From assembly GCF_900156105.1 (NCBI RefSeq), contig NZ_FTMS01000001.1:248001-312000 (forward strand): a stretch of 64,000 bases of DNA, written 5' to 3'. The stretch comes from Alkalispirochaeta americana. GTDB taxonomy: Bacteria; Spirochaetota; Spirochaetia; DSM-27196; Alkalispirochaetaceae. Of the stretch, positions 28,301-35,680 are shown piece by piece (within the stretch, counting starts at the first letter, position 1; every line of letters starts with the position of its first letter). The notes beneath the pieces are model-generated. The model was not told where the DNA came from. It did no database searches and was given only the letters and a program-made list of their open reading frames with translations. A program made the translations under genes and the position numbers.

Positions 28301-29380
28301 ATGAACCGCCAGGGCGAGAGGGGTAACTCCTGCCCCCGGGGCACCGGTCTCCCCGACCAGGAAGAGACGCTCCTCCTGGACGCCTCCGGGGCCGACCGGG
28401 CGGGGCAACTTCTTGCAGAGGGGCGGCTTGTGGTCATCCCAACGGAGACCGTCTACGGCCTGGGGGCCTCTGCGGTGGACCCCGGGGCTGTCCGAGCTGT
28501 CTTTGCAGCCAAGGAGAGGCCCCTCGATAACCCGCTCATCGTTCATTTTGGAGATTCCTCCGATGCTGTCGCTGTGGTTCCCTCCCCGCTGGGGCTCACC
28601 CGGGCGCTTCTTCAGGCTTTTGCGCCGGGGCCGCTCACGGTGATTGTCCCCGCGCCATCCTGGGCGGTTCCCGAGGTGCGGTGCGGCTTGCCCACGGTGG
28701 CCTTGCGTGTTCCCGCCCATACCCTGGCCCGGCAGGTCATCTCCCGGGCAGGCGTTCCCGTGGCCGCTCCCAGTGCCAATCGCAGCGGACGTCCGAGCCC
28801 CACCACCCGGGAGATGGCCTGGGAGGAAATGGCCGGTCGGGTTGCGGCTCTTGTTGATGGGGGATGCTGCACCGTGGGAATCGAATCGACCGTGGTGGAC
28901 GCCACCAGCGACAGGGAGGTGGTGATTCTGCGGCCGGGCACGATCAGTCGTCAGGAGATCGCTCGCCGCCTGGGGTGCCCGGTCCGGCTTCAGGCCCGGG
29001 GAGATCGCCGGTCTCCCGGAACCCGCTATCGCCATTATACGCCCCGGATTCCCGTGGTTTTGGCTGCCGCAGCCGATCTGGAGCAGGCCCGGGAAGAAGC
29101 GGGAGAACTCTTCCCTTGTGATTCATCCCAAGGGCAGGAAGGGGTTCGGGTGCTGTCGGTGGAGACCTTCGGGAGCTATGAAGCCTACGCCGAGGGAGTG
29201 TATCGGGCGTTCTGGGAGGCCGAGCGCCGGAATTGTTTTCTTATTCTTGCCGAGGATCCTCCCCGGGGAGCAGCCGAAGGGCTGGCCGACAGGTTGCATC
29301 GAGCGGCCCGAGGCGTCTATCGCCCTGGCGGGCTTTCAGGCCAGATCAGGGAGAATAGCAATCCAGAAGCGAGGCCGTGA
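28301..29380 (+). CDS. tsaC: threonylcarbamoyl-AMP synthase (Sua5-type)
   Basis: The enzyme makes threonylcarbamoyl-AMP for the t6A modification of A37 in tRNAs that read ANN codons. The catalytic domain shows IPTETVYGLGA, KERPLDNPL and PSANRSGRPSPTT. A C-terminal Sua5 domain extends the protein to 359 residues, longer than the TsaC form. The ATG lies one base past the Rieske stop, so it belongs to the suf transcript. Its 3' end overlaps the convergent mtaB by 35 bases. The first 25 residues are not conserved-looking, so a later start is possible. Confidence 0.92.
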   Translation: MNRQGERGNSCPRGTGLPDQEETLLLDASGADRAGQLLAEGRLVVIPTETVYGLGASAVDPGAVRAVFAAKERPLDNPLIVHFGDSSDAVAVVPSPLGLTRALLQAFAPGPLTVIVPAPSWAVPEVRCGLPTVALRVPAHTLARQVISRAGVPVAAPSANRSGRPSPTTREMAWEEMAGRVAALVDGGCCTVGIESTVVDATSDREVVILRPGTISRQEIARRLGCPVRLQARGDRRSPGTRYRHYTPRIPVVLAAAADLEQAREEAGELFPCDSSQGQEGVRVLSVETFGSYEAYAEGVYRAFWEAERRNCFLILAEDPPRGAAEGLADRLHRAARGVYRPGGLSGQIRENSNPEARP

Positions 29381-30701
29381 GGACAGGGTCGTCTCCGGCG
29401 GCCTCAATCCCTTCCAGGGCTACACGGTAGAACCGGTTTGGCTCCGGGGAGATCCGGGAAGATTCTCCGGAGAACCGGACCGGCACGTAGCGTGCTCCCA
29501 ACCCCTCGGCCCGGATATCTCCGGATCCAGGGCCATCCCCGGGGCTGCCCGAGGGAGTGACCTTTTCCACCAGAACAATTTCCCCGCCCCCTACCAGACT
29601 GGACCGGTAGGTTCGTTTTGCCTCGGCGGCTGTTGCCAGAACAGCTTCGCTCCGGCGTCTCTTCTCGGCGGCTGAAATCGGGCCGGCAAGGCCGGCTGCC
29701 CCGGTGCCCCTCCGGACCGAGAAGGGAAAGGTGTGGACATGACCAAAGCGGATATCTCGTATCGCCAGAAGGCTCTCCTCAAAGTCCTTTTCGGTCTCTC
29801 CGGGAAACCCCACAATAATATCGGTGGTCACATTGAAGAGAGGAGTCTCCCGGCGCAGGCCCTCGATCATTCTCCGGTAAGTCTCGCTGGTGTAGGTTCG
29901 GTTCATCGCTCTCAGTATTCGGTCGCTTCCGCTCTGCAGGCACAAATGGAGGTGCGGGGTCATGCGGGGGTGTGCAAAGAGTTCCAGAAAATCCGGGGTC
30001 AGCTGGTCGGGTTCCAGGGAGGATATCCGCAGGCGAAACGACCCGGGAAGCTCCAGCAGATCCCGCACCAGGGCAGGGAAGGGCATCTCCTCCCGGGGGC
30101 ACCGGTAGCGGCTCATATTGACCCCTGTCAGCACCAGCTCGCGGGCTCCCCCGTCCAGGGCCTGGCGGGCCTCTTCCAGCACCGCCCGGGCAGGACGGCT
30201 CGCTCCGGGTCCCCGTACAAAGGGAATGATGCAGAAGGAGCAAAAATTGTCGCATCCATCCTGGATTTTTATGTTGGTTCGGGTGTGGAAGAGTTGCTCC
30301 GGCGTAGCAAAGCCGAAGATATCCTGTGCGAGTTCCCGGGGATCCAGGATCTCCCCGGCGAGATGGGCCTCCAGAAGGTGGGGGATTGAGCTCTTTCTGC
30401 TGTTATCCACCAGGTATACCCGGTCGCTTCCCGGCGAAAAATCGGGGCTGCTCTCCACAAAACACCCCGTGAGGATCACCGGTGCCGTCGGAGGAGCCTG
30501 GCGCAGAATGCGGTAGAGCACGTTGCGGCTCTTTCGGTCAGCCTTGTTTGTTACGGTGCAGGTGTTGATCACGTAGGCGTCGGCGCGAGGGTCTTCCTGA
30601 AACGCCACGGGATGCCAGCCGCGCTTGCTAAGGGTTGTGGCGATCGAGTCAGTCTCGTACTGGTTCAGTTTGCATCCCAGCGTCTCGAAGGCGACCTTCA
30701 C
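29346..30701 (-). CDS. mtaB: t6A methylthiotransferase MtaB
   Basis: MtaB is a radical-SAM enzyme that converts t6A37 to ms2t6A37 in tRNA-Lys. The 451-residue protein has the N-terminal UPF0004 domain (LGCKLNQYETDS, NTCTVTNKAD, ILTGCF) and the radical-SAM triad in CDNFCSFC. The CKLNQYE form of the first motif separates MtaB from MiaB. Its start overlaps the miaB stop by four bases. The 3' end is antisense to the last 35 bases of tsaC. Confidence 0.93.
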   Translation of the reverse strand: MKVAFETLGCKLNQYETDSIATTLSKRGWHPVAFQEDPRADAYVINTCTVTNKADRKSRNVLYRILRQAPPTAPVILTGCFVESSPDFSPGSDRVYLVDNSRKSSIPHLLEAHLAGEILDPRELAQDIFGFATPEQLFHTRTNIKIQDGCDNFCSFCIIPFVRGPGASRPARAVLEEARQALDGGARELVLTGVNMSRYRCPREEMPFPALVRDLLELPGSFRLRISSLEPDQLTPDFLELFAHPRMTPHLHLCLQSGSDRILRAMNRTYTSETYRRMIEGLRRETPLFNVTTDIIVGFPGETEKDFEESLLAIRDIRFGHVHTFPFSVRRGTGAAGLAGPISAAEKRRRSEAVLATAAEAKRTYRSSLVGGGEIVLVEKVTPSGSPGDGPGSGDIRAEGLGARYVPVRFSGESSRISPEPNRFYRVALEGIEAAGDDPVLTASLLDCYSP

Positions 30702-32101
30702 AGAAGGATGTCTCCCTGAGGTATGGCAAGGGCCTGTTCAGAGGTGCCGGGGGCGATACCAGAGGAAGGCAGAATCTCGCCAGCCACCGAAAGGGGGCGT
30801 GCGTCGGTGATGCGAACCGTTACAAAGGACCCCGGTTCGATGTTTCCCGGGTCGGTCATGCGTACGGGGATTCGTCCCTCGGTTTTTCCGCTGAGAAAGC
30901 CTGGTTTTCGGTCGAAGCCGTCCACAAGAACCCGTTGGGTTGTTCCCGGGAGCGACCGGGTGAAAGCGCCTGAGGTTTCTTCCAGAATGCGGGTGAGCCT
31001 GTGGAGCCGCTCTTTCTTGATCTCCTGGGGCACGTCGTCGGCCCAGCGGGAGCTGACTGCCCCCGGGCGCGGCGAGTATTGGGCGATGTAGGCCATATTA
31101 AAGCGAAACTCCTCCATGGCTGCGCAGGTATTCAGGAACTGCTCCTCGGTCTCGCCGGTGAACCCCACGATGATATCGGTAAAGAGCGTCGCCCCCGGCA
31201 GGATGCGCCCGATCGAGTCGGTAACAGATCGGTAATCCCGGAGCTGGTAATTTCGGTTCATCCTGGTCAGGACGGTATCGTCGCCGCTTTGCAGGGGAAG
31301 GTGGATCTGTTTTGCCAGGGTCGGGTAGGCGGCAATCTTCTCCAGCACATCCTCTTTCATATCTCTGGGGTGCGGAGAGGTGAAATAGACCCACAGGGGG
31401 TGTCCCCGGGTGAGGGCGCCTATCCGGTCCAGAAGCTCGGGGAAGGTGATCTCCCGGCTGTGGCGGTCCAGACCGTAGCTGTTTACGTTCTGGCCCAGCA
31501 AGGTGATGGTGCGGTAGCCACGATCCAGAAGCGTTTCAATCTCCCGCAGGATCTCGCCGCTTGGCCTCGAGACCTCGCGCCCCCGGGTATAGGGTACGGC
31601 GCAGAACGTGCAGAATTTATCGCAGCCGTTCTGGATAGGCACGTAGGCCTCAAAGGAAGAGCTGTATGTGGGAGGCACCTTCCAGTAGGAGTCCAGGCCT
31701 GTCTCGCTCGGGGGGGGCGGTTCGTCCCGAAGAGCCGGGAACGTTCCGTTCAGTGCGGTGGTTACCCCGTACTGGCGGAGCATCTGGGGGAGTTGGGGCA
31801 GATCCTGAATCGAAAAAATCAGGTCGAACCGCCCCAGAAGTTTCCGGTGATCTTCGGGAAGGATGCACCCCGAAGCGAAGGTAATCAGAGGCCGGTGCTC
31901 TTTCCATTGATTCCACTTGTGGATCTTGCTATATACTTTGTCGATCGCTTTTTGCCGAACCGAGCAGGCCACCAATCCGATAAGGTCGGCCTCTTCTTCT
32001 TTCTGGCAGGAGGTGTATCCCGCCTCCTCCAGAACGGTGCGGATGCGCTCGGCATCGGAGAGGTTCATCTGGCATCCCAGAGGGAGTAAGTAGTAGTACA
32101 T
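30698..32101 (-). CDS. miaB: i6A methylthiotransferase MiaB
   Basis: MiaB adds the 2-methylthio group to i6A37 in tRNAs that read UNN codons. The 467-residue protein has the cluster-binding cysteines in LGCQMN, ACSVRQ and SGCI, the radical-SAM triad CDKFCTFC and a C-terminal TRAM domain. It is the first gene of a miaB-mtaB operon read away from the tRNA-Thr/tRNA-Trp genes. The upstream region 32102-32300 holds its promoter, but I cannot place the boxes with confidence. Confidence 0.95.
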   Translation of the reverse strand: MYYYLLPLGCQMNLSDAERIRTVLEEAGYTSCQKEEEADLIGLVACSVRQKAIDKVYSKIHKWNQWKEHRPLITFASGCILPEDHRKLLGRFDLIFSIQDLPQLPQMLRQYGVTTALNGTFPALRDEPPPPSETGLDSYWKVPPTYSSSFEAYVPIQNGCDKFCTFCAVPYTRGREVSRPSGEILREIETLLDRGYRTITLLGQNVNSYGLDRHSREITFPELLDRIGALTRGHPLWVYFTSPHPRDMKEDVLEKIAAYPTLAKQIHLPLQSGDDTVLTRMNRNYQLRDYRSVTDSIGRILPGATLFTDIIVGFTGETEEQFLNTCAAMEEFRFNMAYIAQYSPRPGAVSSRWADDVPQEIKKERLHRLTRILEETSGAFTRSLPGTTQRVLVDGFDRKPGFLSGKTEGRIPVRMTDPGNIEPGSFVTVRITDARPLSVAGEILPSSGIAPGTSEQALAIPQGDILL

Positions 32102-32304
32102 TCAATTCTTCTCGCTTGTGCAGTAACCGTCTGTGCACAGTAATTTTGGTTGTCCAGTAATATGGTAATATATTTTGCGGAGCGTATAAAGCGTACGAAC
32201 AGGCACGGCCGAGACTCGATGATATCCGGTGAACTCCCTCAGAATCAACAGGGGCGACGGTCCCGCCAGGAGAGGGTTTTTTCTCTGTCTCCCCTTCGAA
32301 GAGG

Positions 32305-32333
32305 TTGACACTTTTTTCGGGAACTGATACCTT
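32305..32333 (+). promoter_or_regulatory. promoter of the tRNA-secE-nusG operon
   Basis: TTGACA (32305-32310), a 17-base spacer and TACCTT (32328-32333) lie 19 bases before tRNA-Thr. The palindrome CTTCGAAG just upstream (32294-32301) is noted without assigned function. Confidence 0.65.
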
Positions 32334-32351
32334 CCGTCCAGCCTGACAGTC

Positions 32352-32424
32352 GCCCTTGTAGCTCAGTCGGTAGAGCACATCCATGGTAAGGATGGGGTCA
32401 TCGGTTCAAATCCGATCGAGGGCT
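32352..32424 (+). tRNA. tRNA-Thr (GGT anticodon)
   Basis: The cloverleaf has acceptor GCCCTTG/CGAGGGC with one T-G pair, D-stem GCTC/GAGC, anticodon stem CATCC/GGATG with loop ATGGTAA, and T-arm ATCGG-TTCAAAT-CCGAT. The anticodon GGT reads ACC and ACU. CCA is not encoded. As an ANN-codon tRNA it is expected to carry t6A37. Confidence 0.95.
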
Positions 32425-32429
32425 GCGGC

Positions 32430-32455
32430 GGACTCGCTGTGCGGGTCCGTTTTTT
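32430..32455 (+). terminator. terminator-like hairpin between two tRNAs
   Basis: GGACTCGC and GCGGGTCC form an eight-base stem (one T-G pair) with a TGT loop, followed by GTTTTTT. It starts six bases after tRNA-Thr and ends three bases before tRNA-Trp. It should terminate part of the transcripts before tRNA-Trp and secE. Confidence 0.75.
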
Positions 32456-32457
32456 AT

Positions 32458-32531
32458 AGGCCAGTAGCTCCAATTGGTAGAGCGCCGGTCTCCAAAACCG
32501 GATGTTGCGGGTTCGAATCCTGCCTGGCCTG
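32458..32531 (+). tRNA. tRNA-Trp (CCA anticodon)
   Basis: The cloverleaf has acceptor AGGCCAG/CTGGCCT, anticodon stem CCGGT/ACCGG with loop CTCCAAA and T-arm GCGGG-TTCGAAT-CCTGC. The anticodon CCA reads UGG. A tRNA-Trp gene directly upstream of secE-nusG is a common bacterial arrangement. The A-rich loop after the anticodon fits an i6A/MiaB substrate. Confidence 0.95.
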
Positions 32532-32582
32532 TCTCTCGGCGGGGTTGCGTGCGCCGTTCTGGGATCGAGCGAGGAGTCATTG

Positions 32583-32762
32583 GTGAAAAAACTAGTCGAA
32601 TTTATCAGGAACAGTTACGCAGAGCTTAAAAAGGTAACGTGGCCCTCGCAGGAAGAAGTAGCGTCTTCTACCCGGGTGGTCCTGGTTTCCGTTCTTATCT
32701 TTGCAGTCATTCTCGGTGCGCTGGATTACTTCTTCCTCGCCGGGATTGATTTTCTCTTCTGA
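32583..32762 (+). CDS. secE: preprotein translocase subunit SecE
   Basis: SecE clamps the SecY channel. The 59-residue protein is the short single-helix bacterial form, with the conserved amphipathic part FIRNSYAELKKVTWPSQEEV and one membrane helix. GTG 32583 is chosen because GAGGAG lies six bases upstream; TTG 32580 is next to it, and a longer frame runs into tRNA-Trp. NusG follows after 26 bases. Confidence 0.93.
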   Translation: MKKLVEFIRNSYAELKKVTWPSQEEVASSTRVVLVSVLIFAVILGALDYFFLAGIDFLF

Positions 32763-32788
32763 TCGCTGCTATTCTGGAGCGATACATT

Positions 32789-33346
32789 ATGGCAAAAAAC
32801 TGGTACGTGCTTCACACCTACTCGGGCTACGAGAACAAGATAGAGAGATCTATCCGTATGCTCATGGAGGAAGGGAAGCTGGGGGATGCGGTGATCGATA
32901 TCAAGGTCCCCGCAGAAGATGTGGAGGAACGCACAAAAGACGGCAAGCGTCGCGTCACAAGCAAGAAGTTTCTCCCCGGTTACGTCCTGCTGGAGATGGA
33001 TTTTCCGGAGGTTGGCTGGAACTCTGTTCTGGCCCAGATCAAGCGCATTAACGGGGTCACTGGGTTTGTTGGTTCTGCCCCGGGTGCAAAGCCCCGGCCT
33101 ATCTCCCAGGAGGAGGCTCGGGTTATCCTGCAAAAGACCGGTGAGATCAAGGGTGATTCCGTGCACCGCCAGAAGGACTCCTTCGTTCAGGGCGAGACGG
33201 TTCGCATCACCGAAGGGCCGTTTAACACCTTTACCGGTGTTGTTGAAGAAGCAAATAACGAAAAATCCAAGCTTCGGGTTACGGTGGGGATCTTTGGAAG
33301 GTCAACACCCGTGGAGCTCGATTTTTCTCAAGTTGAAAAAATTTAA
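32789..33346 (+). CDS. nusG: transcription elongation/antitermination factor NusG
   Basis: NusG binds RNA polymerase and couples it to Rho or the ribosome. The 185-residue protein has the NGN domain (NWYVLHTYSGYENKIERS) and a C-terminal KOW domain (GPFNTFTGVVEEANNEKSKLRV in part: FTGVVEE). The length is standard. It is followed by a 111-base leader before rplK. Confidence 0.96.
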   Translation: MAKNWYVLHTYSGYENKIERSIRMLMEEGKLGDAVIDIKVPAEDVEERTKDGKRRVTSKKFLPGYVLLEMDFPEVGWNSVLAQIKRINGVTGFVGSAPGAKPRPISQEEARVILQKTGEIKGDSVHRQKDSFVQGETVRITEGPFNTFTGVVEEANNEKSKLRVTVGIFGRSTPVELDFSQVEKI

Positions 33347-33362
33347 GTCGTTTCTGCGTCTG

Positions 33363-33397
33363 GGTTTTTGCATATGTGTTTTGCATATATAAAAACC
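33363..33397 (+). other. A/T-rich hairpin between nusG and rplK
   Basis: GGTTTTTGCATATG pairs with CATATATAAAAACC over 14 positions with one mismatch. It contains the direct repeat TTTGCATAT. It lies just upstream of the L1-type leader and may be a pausing or attenuation element, or hold a promoter. Confidence 0.5.
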
Positions 33398-33398
33398 T

Positions 33399-33446
33399 GG
33401 TGGGAGTCGCCCGGGCACAGGATGCGCCGGGGACGGTAGAACCACG
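33399..33446 (+). promoter_or_regulatory. candidate L1-binding leader of rplKA
   Basis: The stretch begins GGTGGGAG, holds an inner CCCGG/CCGGG stem and closes with CCAC, 12 bases before the rplK start. A GTGGGAG-hairpin-CCAC pattern before rplK is typical of the mRNA site where free L1 protein represses translation of L11-L1. Confidence 0.45.
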
Positions 33447-33457
33447 AGGGAGGTTGT

Positions 33458-33889
33458 ATGGCTAAGAAGAAGGTAGTGGCGCAGATCAAGCTGCAGGTGC
33501 CTGCCGGAAAGGCAACACCGGCTCCTCCGGTTGGTCCCGCTCTGGGACCTCACGGGGTGAGCGCACCGCAGTTTGTTCAGCAGTTTAACGATGTTACAAA
33601 GAATTATGAGCCCGGTCTCACAATTCCCGTAATCATCTCGGTTTTCTCCGATCGGTCTTTCACGTTTGTCACCAAAACGCCTCCGGCGGCGGTGCTGATC
33701 AAGAAAGCTCTTGGTCTGGCCAAGGGGTCGGGCGAGCCCAACAAGGCCAAGGTCGGAACAATTACCCGGGCCCAGCTGGAGGAGATCGCCAACACAAAGA
33801 TGGCCGATCTGAACGCGAATGACCTGGATTCCGCGGTGAAGATTATCGCCGGGACTGCCCGTAGCATGGGCGTTGAGGTGGAGGCCTAG
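33458..33889 (+). CDS. rplK: ribosomal protein L11
   Basis: L11 binds the GTPase-associated region of 23S rRNA and is needed for stringent-response signalling. The 143-residue protein has the family start [26 protein letters not shown] and the C-terminal rRNA-binding domain. GGGAGG lies before the ATG. It is followed by rplA after one base. Confidence 0.97.
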   Translation: MAKKKVVAQIKLQVPAGKATPAPPVGPALGPHGVSAPQFVQQFNDVTKNYEPGLTIPVIISVFSDRSFTFVTKTPPAAVLIKKALGLAKGSGEPNKAKVGTITRAQLEEIANTKMADLNANDLDSAVKIIAGTARSMGVEVEA

Positions 33890-33890
33890 T

Positions 33891-34565
33891 ATGAAGCGGG
33901 GAAAGAAATACCGAGAGGCGCTTGCAAAGATTGATCGGACCAGAAACTACCCCCTCTCCGAGGCGGTCGCTCTGGTGAAGGAAACAGCCTTTGCAAAGTT
34001 CGACGAGACGATTGAGCTCTCCATGAACCTGAACCTGAAAAAGAGTCAGACCGTTCGGGATACCCTGGTTTTGCCGAACCAGTTTACTGGTGACAAGAAG
34101 ATTCTGGTTTTTGCCAAGGGTGATAAGGCGGAAGAGGCTCGCGCTGCCGGTGCCGCCTTTGTGGGCGACGATGACCTGATCGAAAAAATTAAAGGCGGAT
34201 GGCTTGATTTTGACGTGGCCGTTGCCACGCCCGACATGATGAAAGATGTGGGTCGTCTGGGTCCTGTGCTGGGTCGTCGAGGGTTGATGCCCAACCCCAA
34301 AACCCAGACCGTTACCATGGATATCACGGGGGCACTGGCTGAACTCCAGAAAGGTCGGGTCGAGTTTCGTTCCGACAAGACCGGGGTTGTTCATATCGCC
34401 GTTGGAAAAGCCTCCATGGAGCCTTCTGCTGTCGAGGAAAACGTCCGTGTGATCGTTTCCGAGGTAGAGAAGCGCAGACCCCCCGAGGCGAAGGGTGTCT
34501 TTGTGAAGACTGTTGCAATTTCTTCGACGATGGGTCCCGGCGTCCGGGTCTCAATGGGAGACTGA
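33891..34565 (+). CDS. rplA: ribosomal protein L1
   Basis: L1 forms the mobile stalk at the E-site and represses its own operon. The start is ATG 33891 ([15 protein letters not shown]), giving 224 residues; a longer frame from 33873 overlaps rplK needlessly. The family region [14 protein letters not shown] is present. rplJ starts one base past its stop, which leaves no room for the L10-type leader seen in other bacteria. Confidence 0.97.
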   Translation: MKRGKKYREALAKIDRTRNYPLSEAVALVKETAFAKFDETIELSMNLNLKKSQTVRDTLVLPNQFTGDKKILVFAKGDKAEEARAAGAAFVGDDDLIEKIKGGWLDFDVAVATPDMMKDVGRLGPVLGRRGLMPNPKTQTVTMDITGALAELQKGRVEFRSDKTGVVHIAVGKASMEPSAVEENVRVIVSEVEKRRPPEAKGVFVKTVAISSTMGPGVRVSMGD

Positions 34566-34566
34566 C

Positions 34567-35106
34567 ATGAAACAAGGTTACGAGACGCGAGTTAACGAAA
34601 ACAAGGTTAATGCTGTTGACGCCCTGAAGGAGCTCTTCTCCGGCGCCAGCGATTACATCTTTACAGATTATCGGGGGCTTACGGTATCCCAGATTTCGGA
34701 GCTTCGGACGAAATTGCGGGAGAACGGCGCAGATTTTCGGGTTGTAAAAAACCGTTTCGCCAGGATCGCTTTTCAGCAGATGGAGAAGCCCGATGTGGCG
34801 GATTATCTCTCGGGCCCCACGGCAGTTGCCCTGGCTCCCGATGATTCCGCCCCCGTGGTGAAGGCCATGGTGGATTTCTCCAAGGGCGCTCCCCTGCAAC
34901 TCAAGGGCGCGCTTGTGGCCGGGCAGGTCTACAACGCCGAGCAGGCTGTCGCTTTCAGCAAGCTTCCCAGCAGGGACGAGCTTATTGCTCAGCTTATGAG
35001 CGTGATGCAGGCGCCGGTTCAGAACTTCGTCTATGCTGTTAACGGTGTGCCCACCAAGCTGGTGCGGACCCTCCAGGCAGTGGCGGATCAAAAAGCAGAG
35101 GGTTGA
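34567..35106 (+). CDS. rplJ: ribosomal protein L10
   Basis: L10 anchors the L7/L12 dimers to the ribosome stalk. ATG 34567 gives 179 residues, with the usual YIFTDYRGLTVSQISELRTKLRE region and KNRFARIAF. The C-terminal helix binds L7/L12, which is encoded next after an 87-base gap. Confidence 0.96.
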   Translation: MKQGYETRVNENKVNAVDALKELFSGASDYIFTDYRGLTVSQISELRTKLRENGADFRVVKNRFARIAFQQMEKPDVADYLSGPTAVALAPDDSAPVVKAMVDFSKGAPLQLKGALVAGQVYNAEQAVAFSKLPSRDELIAQLMSVMQAPVQNFVYAVNGVPTKLVRTLQAVADQKAEG

Positions 35107-35193
35107 CCCTCACAGAAACAGGGAATCAACCGGCGTTAGTCTTCGCGATTGTTGCCTGCTATCGCCGGATACATTTTGAAAGGAGAAGGTAAT

Positions 35194-35580
35194 ATGGCAG
35201 CTACAAAAGAGGAAATCCTCGAAGCTATTGCAGGGATGACCGTGCTCGAAGTAAGCGAGCTGGTCAAGATGATGGAAGAGAAGTTTGGTGTTACTGCGGC
35301 GGCTCCCGTTGCGGTCGCTGCGGCTGGTGCTGGTGCTCCCGCCGAAGAGGCTGTAGAAGAGCAGACCGAGTTCGACGTCATTCTGAAGGGTGTCAAAGAC
35401 GGCACCAAGATTCAGGTTATCAAGGCAGTTCGGACCGTAGTAACCGGTCTCGGTCTCAAGGAAGCCAAAGAGCTCGTGGAGGGTGGCGATAAAGCCGTTC
35501 GCGAGGGTGTTTCCAAGGAAGAGGCTGCCGAGATCAAGAAAACACTCGAGGAAGCTGGCGCTGAAGTCGAGGTTAAGTAA
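35194..35580 (+). CDS. rplL: ribosomal protein L7/L12
   Basis: L7/L12 recruits translation GTPases. ATG 35194 is preceded by AAGGAGAAGG and gives 128 residues: N-terminal dimerisation domain, Ala/Gly-rich hinge and the C-terminal domain [21 protein letters not shown]. The longer frame from 35149 is not supported by a ribosome site. Confidence 0.97.
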   Translation: MAATKEEILEAIAGMTVLEVSELVKMMEEKFGVTAAAPVAVAAAGAGAPAEEAVEEQTEFDVILKGVKDGTKIQVIKAVRTVVTGLGLKEAKELVEGGDKAVREGVSKEEAAEIKKTLEEAGAEVEVK

Positions 35581-35616
35581 CGCCGAACGGCCTATTTTTC
35601 TCAAGAGTCGCTTGTA

Positions 35617-35654
35617 CGCCACCGGTGTGTTTTACGCCGGTGGTGCGTTTTTTT
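35617..35654 (+). terminator. attenuator hairpin between rplL and rpoB
   Basis: CCACCGG pairs with CCGGTGG, with outer CG pairs after a small bulge, and is followed by seven Ts. It would let only part of the ribosomal transcript run into rpoBC, as the rplL-rpoB attenuator does in E. coli. Confidence 0.7.
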
Positions 35655-35680
35655 CGAAAGTCCGTGGTCGGGAGGTGTAA

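Noticed and set aside
32118-32152. Direct repeats around TGTGCA upstream of miaB
   Set aside because: Two short copies (TGTGCAGTAA and TGTGCACAGTAA) are suggestive of an operator but too few to support a call.
34513-34566. L10-type leader RNA before rplJ
   Set aside because: rplJ begins one base after rplA, so there is no space for the known leader structure.
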